Shown here in pieces: positions 19,485 through 29,280 of a DNA stretch of 64,000 nt (position 1 is the first letter of the stretch; every line of letters begins with the position of its first letter). The translations under genes were made by a program, and so were the position numbers. The notes below the pieces were generated by a model that saw only the letters and a list, made by a program, of their open reading frames with translations, had not been told where the DNA came from and did not search any database. The DNA is taken from contig NZ_VIGC02000006.1 in NCBI RefSeq assembly GCF_006569185.2, forward strand, positions 171,280 through 235,279, read 5' to 3'. The DNA is from Litorilinea aerophila. Its GTDB lineage: Bacteria > Chloroflexota > Anaerolineae > Caldilineales > Caldilineaceae.

Positions 19485-20794
19485 AATATTTCTGTGGTTA
19501 GAGCTGGCTCGATGGATGAAACATGGCGCCAGGTAGCAGGGATGTGAACAACCCCTTCTTCAGCACGTCCACGAGGCTGGAGGACCTCAAATGGATACAT
19601 GCGATGATGATGGTCAATGGCTATTGTGGAGTTTCGATTGTAAATGGCTACCGTCAATTCATACCGACCTGGATTGAGCGGCAGAGAATCGATCCGATAC
19701 TCCATCATGCCATAGTCCTCAATGGCCTCAATGTGATACCCTTCATCAACCGAATTAGGGCCATTCACATGCGTGCCATCTTGCCGGTAGATGGCCAGGC
19801 CAAAGGTAGGTCGAAGGATACGTTCGTGGCATTTGTAGTAAATACGCACACAAAGGGTGGCACCCTGCTGGAACTGGTCCACCGCTTTCCCCTGCTCATT
19901 GCATAATTCGACGCGAATAATTTCTGCCTGATGGGTTCCCCATCGTCGCTGCTCTGAAGGTGTGGGATCTTCTTGTGTTTTCGTTGTCGTTGCAGCTTGT
20001 TCTGCACGGCGTCTGGCATAATAGAGTTCGTTTGTATAGGCCAGGTAATCGTCAACAATGTCATTGGCCGGTCCATCCGCGCGAACGAGCCCATTCTGCA
20101 GCCAGATGGCCCGATCGCACAGGCGTCGGATGTCTTCTAGATTATGAGAGACCAGAACAATGGCAACCCCGGCTGCTTTCATTTCGTAAATACGTTGGAG
20201 ACACTTTTGTTGGAAAATCTGATCTCCAACAGTAAGCACTTCATCGATGATTAAGACATCCGGAGAAGTATGGATCGCGACAGAAAATCCTAGCCGGACA
20301 TACATGCCAGATGAATAATGTTTAACGGGTGTATCAATAAAATCGCCGAGCTCGGCAAATTCAATGATCTGATCCAGTTTGCGACGGATCGTCGCTCGAT
20401 CCATGCCATAAATCGAACCATTTAAGAATACATTTTCTCGTCCTGTTAAATCTGGATGAAAGCCTGCTCCAAGTTCCAATAGGGAGGCGATGCGTCCATT
20501 TGTGCATACGTAGCCACTGGTGGGTGGTAATACCCCCGTGATGACCTTGAGTAACGTGCTTTTACCCGATCCATTTTGCCCTAGGATGCCGATGCTATCC
20601 CCTGGGTAGATTTGCAAAGATATATCGCGTAGTGGCCAAAAGTACTCCACCTCGCTCCGCTGTCGTTTCCAGAGACGGATAAATAGATCTTGAAATGAGC
20701 GCTGATATTCACGCTGTAGTCGAAAACGTTTAGAAACATTGACAACTTCAATGAGTGGTTGATCATACGTTGGACTCTGGGGAATAATCTTCAT
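19481..20794 (-). CDS. Polysaccharide ABC exporter ATPase with cargo-binding domain (Wzt type)
   Basis: 437 residues. The ATPase part has Walker [19 protein letters not shown], the O-antigen exporter hallmark [19 protein letters not shown], signature [18 protein letters not shown] and Walker [14 protein letters not shown]. From about residue 285 a beta-rich Wzt C-terminal domain follows ([36 protein letters not shown]), the region that recognises the modified end of the glycan before export. It partners with the ABC-2 permease at 26694-27572, although five genes separate them. The start uses ATG 20794. It overlaps the next gene by 4 bases. Confidence 0.93.
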   Translation of the reverse strand: MKIIPQSPTYDQPLIEVVNVSKRFRLQREYQRSFQDLFIRLWKRQRSEVEYFWPLRDISLQIYPGDSIGILGQNGSGKSTLLKVITGVLPPTSGYVCTNGRIASLLELGAGFHPDLTGRENVFLNGSIYGMDRATIRRKLDQIIEFAELGDFIDTPVKHYSSGMYVRLGFSVAIHTSPDVLIIDEVLTVGDQIFQQKCLQRIYEMKAAGVAIVLVSHNLEDIRRLCDRAIWLQNGLVRADGPANDIVDDYLAYTNELYYARRRAEQAATTTKTQEDPTPSEQRRWGTHQAEIIRVELCNEQGKAVDQFQQGATLCVRIYYKCHERILRPTFGLAIYRQDGTHVNGPNSVDEGYHIEAIEDYGMMEYRIDSLPLNPGRYELTVAIYNRNSTIAIDHHHRMYPFEVLQPRGRAEEGVVHIPATWRHVSSIEPALTTEIL

Positions 20795-20817
20795 CGTATT
20801 CTATAACCCACAACTCA

Positions 20818-22302
20818 TTAGTCTTGCTGTACTAAGGGCAGGTAAAGCTGATCCGTGGCAAAAAAGAAAGTTCGCTTTAACTGGTTGTTGGATGGCTTCA
20901 CGTCGCTGGCGCCGGGGGCGGGATCAATAATGGCAAAGATTTCGTATTTCGCCGGGTTTACATTAGGCCAAACGTACTCAATGACCTGTTTATCTCCGCA
21001 TCCCTTAAGGGTTCCTGAGAACTCGCCTCCGCTTAACAACGTCCCCCCCTGGCCTGGATCACCCAGATAAAGCCGCAAGGTGAAGTTTTTCGCAGAAACT
21101 GTATTGCCTGCGTTGCCAATATGAATTTGTATAGTGGCTGTGACTGGTCCGTTGTTTGCCAGTGGAGCTGCGGGGGATATGCGTAAGTCTGAAATCAAAA
21201 AATCGATTTCACTGTTCAACTGTGTGGTGTAGTCGGCATAGGTGTCACCCATGGGGGTGCGTGAATTTCCTGTGTCAGGATCGAAAAGATAGCCGTTAAA
21301 CCCTTCCCATTGACCGTTTACCAGTTTAGCTTTGTGGTTAATACTGTACCAAGAAAAATGTTGTACCAGCCGATAATCATCAGCCGGATATCCCAATTTT
21401 AAGTCTCTCGTATTCAATAGATAATCAAAGGTGCGCACCATATAATTACTGACGTCTTCTGGCGAAAATGAGCCATACCCAGGAGCATCCGGCATCAGGA
21501 CGCCATATTCGGTAATATAAAGTGGCTTGTTGCGGTAGCCGTTATAATACATCCAGTTACGGAAGGCGAGCACCTGTTGTTGGAACAGGGTAAAATCAGC
21601 GTTTTGATGTGTTCCCAATACCCAGCCGCCTTCTGGTGAAACTCCACGAGGGATATCAGCTCCCCACTGTCCAGGTTGTTCATTTAAAATAAATGTATGA
21701 ATTCCCCAAGCATCTACCTCCATTTTAGTCCCGTAAGCGTCTCGGTAGGCAGCCAAGACTAAATCAAGGTATTTTAAACGTATTGGACTGGCCTGCACGA
21801 TATTTCCAGCAACCAGGATGGCCGTCGGGTCGGCCGTTTTGATGATCTGGCGAAGTTCGTGATAGGCCCGTGCATATGCCGCAGGTGTTAAGTCGTCCTG
21901 GTAGATTTGTCGATCGGGTTCGTTGCCGATTAACCAGAATGAGCCTGGGTTGGACTGTGCCAATGTCACAATAGTAGATGGATCGGGGCTCACAATGTAA
22001 TCGGTTCTGCTCTTGTCCGGCTGCCTTAAACGTACCATGCGCAATTGTTGCATAGAGGCAGGTTTTTCAGCTGTATTTGCCCGATAGTCAATAAAGTATC
22101 CTGCATTTAATGACTCCACTTGAATGGATGTCAAACTCACTTCGCCATGATGATTAACGCCAAATCGGCACAGCGGTTCTGCTGGTGCTTGCGCCATTGA
22201 GCCAGCTGGGCTGGGCATGGAAAAGAGTAGAATCACTGCCAGCGAAAGTCCAGAGCAGAGGGTTGCCAGCTTTTTGCCTTTCGGCGATGTGCGGAGAAAC
22301 AC
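20818..22302 (-). CDS. Secreted glycosidase-like (clan GH-A) protein with CARDB-like domain and YLPLVQQD tail
   Basis: 494 residues with a signal peptide (LATLCSGLSLAVILLFSMPS). A TIM-barrel-like catalytic region is suggested by FWLIGNEPDRQIYQDDLTP (candidate acid/base Glu of a GNEP motif) and PLYITEYGVLMPDAPG (candidate nucleophile Glu), as in clan GH-A enzymes; these roles are inferred. From ~residue 370 a CARDB/Ig-like domain follows (ATIQIHIGNAGNTVSAKNFT). The C terminus DQLYLPLVQQD is a variant of the shared tail. It is a paralogue of the next gene in the locus. Likely role: trimming or binding the exported polysaccharide outside the cell. Confidence 0.8.
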   Translation of the reverse strand: MFLRTSPKGKKLATLCSGLSLAVILLFSMPSPAGSMAQAPAEPLCRFGVNHHGEVSLTSIQVESLNAGYFIDYRANTAEKPASMQQLRMVRLRQPDKSRTDYIVSPDPSTIVTLAQSNPGSFWLIGNEPDRQIYQDDLTPAAYARAYHELRQIIKTADPTAILVAGNIVQASPIRLKYLDLVLAAYRDAYGTKMEVDAWGIHTFILNEQPGQWGADIPRGVSPEGGWVLGTHQNADFTLFQQQVLAFRNWMYYNGYRNKPLYITEYGVLMPDAPGYGSFSPEDVSNYMVRTFDYLLNTRDLKLGYPADDYRLVQHFSWYSINHKAKLVNGQWEGFNGYLFDPDTGNSRTPMGDTYADYTTQLNSEIDFLISDLRISPAAPLANNGPVTATIQIHIGNAGNTVSAKNFTLRLYLGDPGQGGTLLSGGEFSGTLKGCGDKQVIEYVWPNVNPAKYEIFAIIDPAPGASDVKPSNNQLKRTFFFATDQLYLPLVQQD

Positions 22303-22489
22303 GATGATGCCTCCTCTAGCTAGATTGCAAGACCTATTGTTGCCCTTTCTCCTGAATCAACCCAAAGCAGGCCGATGGAAGGACGTCAAACATCTGATGC
22401 ATCCTTCTCTGCCTACTCTTCGGGTGCTGTTGCATCCTGTTCCAGGAGAATCCTATTCCAAATGAAAAATAAATGGGGGTGTGGGATTA

Positions 22490-24148
22490 TCACCGATATA
22501 ACATAGGTAAGAAAATCTGTTTAGGGTCGACAATGACGATGGAGCTGCTGGTCTTGCTTGAACCAAACACTTCTTCACTGTCAACCGTGACCCAGTAGCG
22601 ATGGGTGCCCGGGCCAAGATTCTCCCACTCCACTTCGACCACCATATCATTTATGGCGCAGCCCTCCAGTCCGGCAGGTACCGTTGCCTCGCCGATCTGT
22701 TGAGAAAGGCTGGCATCCTGATAGAATTTCACCTGGAATGGTTGCGAAGTTGGCGTGTTGCCGTTATTACGAATACTGACTTTCAGCGTTGCCGTTGCGG
22801 CTCCGTTCTGAGTATCCGAGTCGACCACGGCGGCAAAAACTTGATCAATCACTAAGTTGGGCTGAGTTGTTGTGGCCGCAATTAAATCGCGATACTTTTG
22901 TCCCATCTCTGTCAGATTCCCGTGAACCGGGTCAATCAACAGGCTGGGGTTGCCATCGATAAAGTCTCCCAGGTTGGCATCGTCCATCAAAAACCAGGCC
23001 CACTGTTGTACCAGCCGGCCATTGTCCAGTGGATAGCCCAGATCGGGATCGATGGCATTTTCAAGATATTGTACCGACTCTTCCATAAAATTAGTGACGC
23101 GTTGAGGGGTAAAACAATTCCCATATTCATCCTTGGTTCCAAGGCATTGGCCATTCCCATCTACTTTATATTGGTGCAATAATGACCATTCTGTGAGCAG
23201 TAATGGCGTATTTTGATACCCTCGTTCCTTCATCCATCTACGCATGGCCACCACTTGTTGGATGAACAGATCAGTGCTGTCGTGTTCATAAATACAGTAG
23301 TAGTCATCACGTGAACAGAGATCTAGTTGTTCAGAAAGAGGGCGCCACCAGTGGGGCAATTTAAGCGCAATCGACGGATCTGTTCCATTGGCAATGGATG
23401 CAAACACTGGATTGCCTGAGTCTGGCGGAACTATCCCATCGCTCGGACGCTGATATTCTTCAATACGTTCCGGGAAAATATAGGCGTGAAATGTCCAGAC
23501 ATCTACTGGCATAGGGGTACCATATTTGGCGCGATAGGCCTCCAATACCTTGTCGAGATATTGGAGCCGCCCTGGCGAGACAAGCACCAATCCCGATACT
23601 GCGACCTTGGCACTGGGATCTCTCTCTTTGATGAAGTGGTAGGCATCATGATAGGCATCGGCATAAATTTCTGGCATTAAATCATCTTGCCAGTAGACAC
23701 GGTCCACTTCATTGCCGATAATCCAGACTGCACCTGGATTGGCCTGGATGTATTGTCCCAATCCACTTTCCGTGAAGGGCGGACTAGCCGTATAAGAGGG
23801 GAGGCGTGCCCCCTGTTCGTTGCGGTTTTGCTTCAGTCGAACCATCGGCGTATGTGCGACATTGGCCGGTAGCCAGCTGGGTCGGTCGGGCCCGAAGGTG
23901 ACCACCCAACCGATTTTCATGGATTCCACCTGGCTTGCCCCCTTCGGAGAGGCAGTGACACCGTAACGACAATTAGGAGCTGTCGCACTTACGCCTGTGG
24001 CCAGTTTGAATACCTCATCGGTATCGAAATTGAATGCAGCGTAGGCCATGCTCGGGACGAAAAGAAAGCCTGTGCAGGCTAATAGCAGGGCGATAGCCAG
24101 GGAGGAAGGACGAAGTGGTCGTTTTCCCTTGGGGAAGGGCATCTTCAT
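22490..24148 (-). CDS. Secreted glycosidase-like (clan GH-A) protein with IFLPMLYR tail
   Basis: 552 residues with a signal peptide (SLAIALLLACTGFLFVPSMA). It is paralogous to the protein encoded just downstream: WIIGNEVDRVYWQDDLMPEI and LLLTEWSLLHQYKVDG occupy the places of the two candidate catalytic glutamates, and VWTFHAYIFPERIEE matches that protein's AWGIHTFILNEQ. A CARDB-like domain (ATLKVSIRNNGNTPTSQPFQ) precedes the C-terminal DPKQIFLPMLYR. It has four or more cysteines. Activity is not proven; it may be a glycosidase or a catalytically weak glycan-binding protein. About 190 bases with no gene separate the two paralogues. Confidence 0.8.
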   Translation of the reverse strand: MKMPFPKGKRPLRPSSLAIALLLACTGFLFVPSMAYAAFNFDTDEVFKLATGVSATAPNCRYGVTASPKGASQVESMKIGWVVTFGPDRPSWLPANVAHTPMVRLKQNRNEQGARLPSYTASPPFTESGLGQYIQANPGAVWIIGNEVDRVYWQDDLMPEIYADAYHDAYHFIKERDPSAKVAVSGLVLVSPGRLQYLDKVLEAYRAKYGTPMPVDVWTFHAYIFPERIEEYQRPSDGIVPPDSGNPVFASIANGTDPSIALKLPHWWRPLSEQLDLCSRDDYYCIYEHDSTDLFIQQVVAMRRWMKERGYQNTPLLLTEWSLLHQYKVDGNGQCLGTKDEYGNCFTPQRVTNFMEESVQYLENAIDPDLGYPLDNGRLVQQWAWFLMDDANLGDFIDGNPSLLIDPVHGNLTEMGQKYRDLIAATTTQPNLVIDQVFAAVVDSDTQNGAATATLKVSIRNNGNTPTSQPFQVKFYQDASLSQQIGEATVPAGLEGCAINDMVVEVEWENLGPGTHRYWVTVDSEEVFGSSKTSSSIVIVDPKQIFLPMLYR

Positions 24149-24206
24149 GGAAATTCTCCTTTACAACTCCAATACATTCAAGGGTAGTCAACCCATGAAC
24201 TCTGCG

Positions 24207-25574
24207 TCAACTCAGCAATCCGTAATGCGGGATTACGATTTCCCAGATGATCAGGGCATTTACAACGATTGCGAGCAAGATTAAGGTACCGCTGACAAAA
24301 ATTTGTCGACGAGGTTGTCGCGGCATAATACTGAGCAATCCTCCTGCCACAAGCGTACTGAAAATTGGGATAAGGCTTTGCAGAAAGCGAAACTGTGGTT
24401 GAAAAACGGTCATGTTAATCCGTATATACGCAGCTGTAGCGCCTAAGCACCAGACAACGAGAATGGCGGCTATCAGATTGCGTTCGCGTAGTCCACTGCG
24501 CCACCAATTTCTGCAGCCAACAAATGAAAGGCCAAAGATAAGACTCCACCATAGATAGGCTGAGACATCTGGCGCTGCTACATTCATCCAACCAAATCGA
24601 ACCCAACCGGAGCTCAAGGTTAAACGGATTACTTCCAGCCAATATTCTAGCTGCAAGACTCGTTCTCCGACCCGGCTAAACGTTTGAGCACTTGACCAAA
24701 AATTGGTTCGAATCGTGGGGGTCAGTTGGACTATTGCTGCAGTTGCACCCCATATGAGTAGCATCAAACCGAATTTTTCGATCAGATTCCGGCGTTGTTG
24801 TGGCAATCGGATGAATTCTAGCAACCAGGCGGCGACAATTGCTCCGATAACAAAAAGCATGGTCACCTTTGTGAGTACTGCCAGTGCTGAAAGGACTGCC
24901 AGCAGAACATATCGCCCGGGCTTTCCTGGTTGTAGAAGCAGTGCCAGCGTGATAGAGGCCAACGCTGTGGCCAAGACATCATTGCTAATTGCCCGGCTCA
25001 GGAATAAAAACTGTGGCCAGCCAGCAACCCAGGTACCAGTAAGCAGGGCGGCGATCGGCGCTTTGGGGAAAAGCTGGTGAGCTATTGCCATCGAGGCCCA
25101 TACCACTGTTAATCCCAGCAAAATTGAGACGATCCGTACACCGATCACTACGCTGGGCTCTTCGCGTTGCCACAGGCTTTGTCGATTTGAATGCAGAAAC
25201 ATCACGCCGGTTTCGCCGAACGCTTCGTTATGTGCCGGGAAATCGATGGCTACTGGACTCCCCGTCATGTAGCCGATTGCCTTTTGCAATAAGCCTGTAC
25301 CTACATAGTAAAGGGGCATGTGATAGCACATGCGTCCAGACAAGGTAACGCCAGGCTTCCACCACTCCCCTTGTGGTTTGGGCTCGACAATCGGAAGGCG
25401 GTTATACAACGCAACCTGTTGGATGCACTGTAAATGTCCTGGTTCATCTGGACTTTCTCCAAGGGGAATGGTCAGAAAATATAATGTGACCAAAAACAGA
25501 TAGAGAAGTGTAGGGGGGACAATCACCAATCGCCAATTTGTGTATGACAAGATAGTTTTTTTGATCACCTTCAA
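24207..25574 (-). CDS. Membrane protein, DUF2142-like GT-C glycosyltransferase
   Basis: 455 residues with about ten hydrophobic helices. The first extracytoplasmic loop begins PLGESPDEPGHLQCIQQVAL, the DEPxH-type motif of DUF2142/GT-C proteins, whose acidic residues are thought to bind the lipid-linked sugar donor. AISNDVLATALASITLALLL and LTKVTMLFVIGAIVAAWLLE are typical of the family. It overlaps the propeller protein gene by 4 bases (ATGA) and precedes the two glycosidase-like genes. Probably transfers a sugar on the outer face of the membrane; substrate unknown. Confidence 0.82.
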   Translation of the reverse strand: MKVIKKTILSYTNWRLVIVPPTLLYLFLVTLYFLTIPLGESPDEPGHLQCIQQVALYNRLPIVEPKPQGEWWKPGVTLSGRMCYHMPLYYVGTGLLQKAIGYMTGSPVAIDFPAHNEAFGETGVMFLHSNRQSLWQREEPSVVIGVRIVSILLGLTVVWASMAIAHQLFPKAPIAALLTGTWVAGWPQFLFLSRAISNDVLATALASITLALLLQPGKPGRYVLLAVLSALAVLTKVTMLFVIGAIVAAWLLEFIRLPQQRRNLIEKFGLMLLIWGATAAIVQLTPTIRTNFWSSAQTFSRVGERVLQLEYWLEVIRLTLSSGWVRFGWMNVAAPDVSAYLWWSLIFGLSFVGCRNWWRSGLRERNLIAAILVVWCLGATAAYIRINMTVFQPQFRFLQSLIPIFSTLVAGGLLSIMPRQPRRQIFVSGTLILLAIVVNALIIWEIVIPHYGLLS

Positions 25575-26692
25575 CGTGCTATCACAGGCAAGTAGATTGC
25601 GAGATGGTAGGGCGGTTGTAGGGCATAAAGAGCTGAAGCCCCCACATCACTGACCCAAATGATTTGGGTTGTGGGCTCGAAATCCAAAGACGCTAATATG
25701 CTGATCTCCCTACCTAATCCTATGCGTTGTACTACGCGCGTGGTTGTCGCATCAATCTGCACAACTTCGCGGTTGGCTCCATCCAGCGCCCACAAAAATG
25801 TTTGATTGGAATCAATCCAGAGGTCAATATCTGTCAACTCCGCTGTTGTCCATGGATATGAGTACCACAGCCAGGTAGCCAGCGTGCCGTACATGTAGAC
25901 GGCTAGTTTAGGGAGATTTTTTGTGGAAATCCAGGGCACACCGGTACTTGTCACGGCCAGTCCACTCACTGTGCCAGGGCCACCACCAGGCCGATTGTCT
26001 ACCACGCTAACAGTCACAATATCATTAAAAGCGGGCCGATATCCCAGCAGATAATTAATTCCCGGGGCTGTCACCCAGACAATTGAAGAAGCGGTGGCAT
26101 CGATCCTATCGAGATTGGCATTCCCATAACCTACATTGATCTCTTGAATCGTACCGTTGGCGGGTATGAGGGATGCGATTTTGTTCCCCTTATTTTGTAC
26201 GAACCAGACATATCCATTCGGAGCAATATCGATGCCGGTCGGTTCACTGTTCGGTGTAGGAATTTCATATTCAACAATGCTTCCGCTCTCCTTGGAAAGG
26301 CGTCCAATTCGGTTGCCTTGTCTCTGTGTGAACCAGACATTATGTTCATCAATGGCGAGTCGATAAGGCTCGCTATTGGGGGTTGGCGGCGTATAGAAAG
26401 TATATAGATATTGCTCTGGCGTAGAGGCGGAAAGGATCTCTAATGAGCCAATTTTATTCGCTGTTGGGAGTGTAAACCATACTTTGTTCGCATTTTCTAC
26501 CTGAACATCAAAAGGGGATGCTGGCAGCGGAAAGATTTTTACCGGAGACTCCACCGTTTCCGCCTGGAGTGATGGGGATGAAATAAATATCAAGAATGCA
26601 GTCAAACCAATAAAGATAAGGACTTTTCTCCCGAGCAGGGGAAGAGACTCCCTTGAGAATTTCCAGTTTTGAGGTTTGAACAGCGGGTGCAT
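25571..26692 (-). CDS. Secreted Vgb/NHL-type beta-propeller protein with YLPVIAR tail
   Basis: 373 residues from ATG 26692 (MHPLFKPQ), which directly follows the permease stop and has AGAGGTG a few bases ahead; an upstream in-frame start at 26749 lies inside the permease gene and is less likely. The signal segment is KVLIFIGLTAFLIFISSPSL. Repeated blades have the form VWFTxxxxNxIGxL (VWFTLPTANKIGSL, VWFTQRQGNRIGRL, VWFVQNKGNKIASL), as in virginiamycin B lyase-like propellers, although no lyase activity can be claimed. The chain ends LAIYLPVIAR. Being second in the locus, it is probably a surface protein made with the exporter. Confidence 0.85.
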   Translation of the reverse strand: MHPLFKPQNWKFSRESLPLLGRKVLIFIGLTAFLIFISSPSLQAETVESPVKIFPLPASPFDVQVENANKVWFTLPTANKIGSLEILSASTPEQYLYTFYTPPTPNSEPYRLAIDEHNVWFTQRQGNRIGRLSKESGSIVEYEIPTPNSEPTGIDIAPNGYVWFVQNKGNKIASLIPANGTIQEINVGYGNANLDRIDATASSIVWVTAPGINYLLGYRPAFNDIVTVSVVDNRPGGGPGTVSGLAVTSTGVPWISTKNLPKLAVYMYGTLATWLWYSYPWTTAELTDIDLWIDSNQTFLWALDGANREVVQIDATTTRVVQRIGLGREISILASLDFEPTTQIIWVSDVGASALYALQPPYHLAIYLPVIAR

Positions 26693-26693
26693 C

Positions 26694-27572
26694 TTACACC
26701 TCTTCACTGAAGTGGCTACTATAACGTACAAAGAACCAATATCCAACAATTAAGAACAAGATGGCCGTGATAGAAGTACGTAAGAAAAAATCTATATCGG
26801 TTCGATAACTCCAATACAAGAGGTCTCGATACATGTTAATGAGGGAGGCCATAGGGTTCAAGATATAGAGAAGTCGATGAACGTTGAGCGTAATGCCGAA
26901 AAGTTCGTAGGTTGCCGGGAGCATCGATGTCGAATAAAACACCGGTGTTAAGAAAAACCATGCCAACATAACGACGTCCATAATCAGCAATGTATCATGA
27001 TAATAGACCTGTATAGCGCTTAAAAAGAAGACAATGCCCAGAGTCAAGACCGTTTGAATTAGAATCACAATGGGCAAAAGCGCAATCCATGGACTGAGCT
27101 GAATTCCAGAGATGAAAATCAGAACAAATAAAATCAATAGCGCCAACAAAAAATTGATAAGATTAGAGAGCGTCGTCGCAACGGGCAATACCTCGGGGGG
27201 AAAATAGATTTTCTTGATAAGATGTCCATTCGTAACAACACTATTTGTGCCAGTCATGACGCTTGCGGAGAAGTAATTCCAGGGTAAAATGCCACTCAGC
27301 AAAAAGACTGGATAATTGACAATTGACTGATCTCGGAATAGCAGTGGCGAGATAATGGTGAAAACGAGCATCATGCCTAGCGGATTGAGCAAACTCCACA
27401 AAAAACCGAATAGGCTATTCCGATAACGCACCTTCAAATCACGTATCACCAAGTTATAAATAAGAGACCGATAATGGATCAGTAAAACGAGGCGTGTCCC
27501 TATGTTATTGAGCAAAAGAGTTGACCAAGTGAATTGCGCCGTCTTTGACAAATGAGCTGACTGCCTCTTCAT
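26694..27572 (-). CDS. Polysaccharide ABC exporter permease (ABC-2, Wzm type)
   Basis: 292 residues. A cytoplasmic N-terminal stretch with the family motif LVIRDLKVRYRNSLFGFLWS is followed by LLNPLGMMLVFTIISPLLF and about six membrane helices, ending in a short basic tail. It is the membrane half of the Wzm/Wzt exporter that flips a complete undecaprenyl-linked polysaccharide across the inner membrane; the ATPase is at 19481-20794. It is the first gene of the - strand locus, so the locus promoter should lie between here and about 27900. No strong ribosome site is seen (CAGG about ten bases upstream). Confidence 0.93.
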   Translation of the reverse strand: MKRQSAHLSKTAQFTWSTLLLNNIGTRLVLLIHYRSLIYNLVIRDLKVRYRNSLFGFLWSLLNPLGMMLVFTIISPLLFRDQSIVNYPVFLLSGILPWNYFSASVMTGTNSVVTNGHLIKKIYFPPEVLPVATTLSNLINFLLALLILFVLIFISGIQLSPWIALLPIVILIQTVLTLGIVFFLSAIQVYYHDTLLIMDVVMLAWFFLTPVFYSTSMLPATYELFGITLNVHRLLYILNPMASLINMYRDLLYWSYRTDIDFFLRTSITAILFLIVGYWFFVRYSSHFSEEV

Positions 27573-27911
27573 AATTTTTAACCTGAAATTGCTCTGGCCG
27601 TTCTAGGGCAGACCGGAGATATGTACGGAAGATATTACCAGAGACATGACATAGTAGACATAATCATAATGATGGGGGCACATTGTGCAACCGGGATCCG
27701 CATGTCCGATTGCTTTCCAGCCACTTCCCCGAATTATACTGGCGTATTGCCCGGACCTCCAACTGGTTGAACCGATCTGTCCGATTCTCCATTGGGTTCG
27801 AAACATCCAAATCCGTCTGTAGTAGGCCAAACATGGTCAAAGATACATCTGGATTATAATACGCTGCTATACCCCGAGCGGGCGCGATCCTACCGATTCA
27901 CCCTCATTCCA
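27573..27911. other. Gene-free junction between the low-GC locus and the GC-rich Moco region
   Basis: About 340 bases with no convincing gene. Composition shifts from AT-richer to GC-rich around 27870. TATAAT occurs at 27855-27860 on the + strand and at 27853-27858 on the - strand, a possible -10 for either direction, but neither has a good -35 at normal spacing. The region must contain the promoter for the - strand polysaccharide locus. Confidence 0.5.
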
Positions 27912-27920
27912 TGCTACAAT
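27912..27920 (+). promoter_or_regulatory. Extended -10 promoter candidate for moeA
   Basis: TGCTACAAT is a TGnTACAAT extended -10, giving a start site near 27927 and a leader of about 50 bases before moeA. There is no good -35 at 17 bases, which extended -10 promoters tolerate. The same TGnTACAAT word precedes the tRNA cluster and the NUDIX gene in this window. Confidence 0.5.
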
Positions 27921-27975
27921 ATGGACGTGTCGCGATTCGAATGAGACCAAACCCTGTGCAGACCGGATCAGACCC

Positions 27976-29244
27976 ATGACAGCCAGACCCGAATCGCCCT
28001 ATCCCATGTTGCCGGTGCCCGAGGCGCTGGAGGTAGTTTTGGCCCAGGCCCATCCCCTGCCGGCGCAGACGGTGCCGCTGGCCCAGGCGTTGGGCCACAT
28101 CCTGGCAGCCGACGTGGTGGCCCGGGAGCCCCTGCCGCCCTTTCCCGCCTCGGTCAAAGACGGCTACGCGGTCGTGGCCGCGGACGGTCCCGGCGACTAC
28201 CCCGTGGTCGGCGAGGTGACCGCAGGCCGGGTGGCCGACTTTCGCCTGTCGCCGGGCACGGTGGCCTACATCACCACCGGCGCGCCCCTGCCTCCGGGCG
28301 CCGATGCCGTGGTCATGGTGGAGGAGACCGAGCGGCTGCCCACGGATGATGGCACGCCCCGGGTGCGGATCCACGCCCGGGTCAAGCCTGGCGACGATGT
28401 TCGCCCCGTGGGCGTGGACGTGGCCGCGGGACAGCAGGTGCTGGCTGCCGGCGAGTACATCGGCCCGGCCGAGGTCGGCCTCCTGGCCACCGCAGGCGTC
28501 ACCCAGGTGCCCGTCTACCCCCGCCCCCGGGTGGCCGTGCTCTCCACGGGCGATGAACTGGTGGAGCCCGACCAGCCCCTGGGCCCCGGCCAGATTCGGG
28601 ACAGCAACCGGGCCATGCTTCTGGCGGCCGTGGCAGCCAACGGCGGCATCCCGGTGGACCTGGGCATCGCCGGCGACAGCCAGGAGGCTTTGGAAGCGGG
28701 CGTCCAACGGGGGTTGGCCGAAGCGGACATCCTGCTCAGCTCTGGCGGCGTCTCCATGGGCGAGCTGGACCTGATCAAGCCGCTGCTGGAACACGCCGGC
28801 ACAGTCCACTTTGGCCGTATCCACATGAAGCCCGGCAAGCCCCTCACCTTCGCCACCGCGCAGGTGGCCGGCCGCAAGAAGCTCATCTTCGGCCTGCCGG
28901 GTAACCCGGTGAGCAGCCTGGTGACCTTTTACCTGATGGCCGTGCCTGCCATGCGCCAAATGGCTGGCTGGCCGAACCCGCACTTGCCCCGGGTTCAGGC
29001 CCACCTGGCCCAACCCCTGCCCCTGGATGCCCATCGGCCTGAGTACCACCGGGCTACCCTGCGTTGGGAACCCTCCCTGAACCAGGGGCGGGGCGGCTTC
29101 CTGGCCACCAGCACCGGCAGCCAGGCCAGCAGCCGCCTGCTCAGCATGCGCACAGCCAACGCCCTGCTGGAGCTCCCCCAGCGCGCAGGCCGGCTGGAGG
29201 CCGGGGACGTGGTGACCGCCCTCCTCATCGGCCCCTTGGGGTAG
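27976..29244 (+). CDS. moeA: Molybdopterin molybdenumtransferase MoeA
   Basis: Inserts molybdate into adenylated molybdopterin in the last step of molybdenum cofactor synthesis. The 422 residues cover the full family: the N-terminal PVPEALEVVLAQAHPLPAQ region, PLPPFPASVKDGYAV, the active-site block ITTGAPLPPGADAVVMVEET, the MPT-binding STGDELVEPDQPLGPGQIRD region with LLSSGGVSMGELDLIKPLL, and FGLPGNPVSSLVTFYL. A MoeA domain IV follows. It is the first of three adjacent cofactor genes; moaC starts 36 bases downstream. Confidence 0.95.
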   Translation: MTARPESPYPMLPVPEALEVVLAQAHPLPAQTVPLAQALGHILAADVVAREPLPPFPASVKDGYAVVAADGPGDYPVVGEVTAGRVADFRLSPGTVAYITTGAPLPPGADAVVMVEETERLPTDDGTPRVRIHARVKPGDDVRPVGVDVAAGQQVLAAGEYIGPAEVGLLATAGVTQVPVYPRPRVAVLSTGDELVEPDQPLGPGQIRDSNRAMLLAAVAANGGIPVDLGIAGDSQEALEAGVQRGLAEADILLSSGGVSMGELDLIKPLLEHAGTVHFGRIHMKPGKPLTFATAQVAGRKKLIFGLPGNPVSSLVTFYLMAVPAMRQMAGWPNPHLPRVQAHLAQPLPLDAHRPEYHRATLRWEPSLNQGRGGFLATSTGSQASSRLLSMRTANALLELPQRAGRLEAGDVVTALLIGPLG

Positions 29245-29280
29245 ATACATCTTTGCCAAAGGAACAGAAAGGGAGCACTC

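Noticed and set aside
27603..27830. 75-codon - strand frame with HADPGCTMCPHHYDYVYY
   Set aside because: The start is TTG without a ribosome site, composition is odd, and another frame through the same DNA is equally open. It might be a remnant, but support is too weak.
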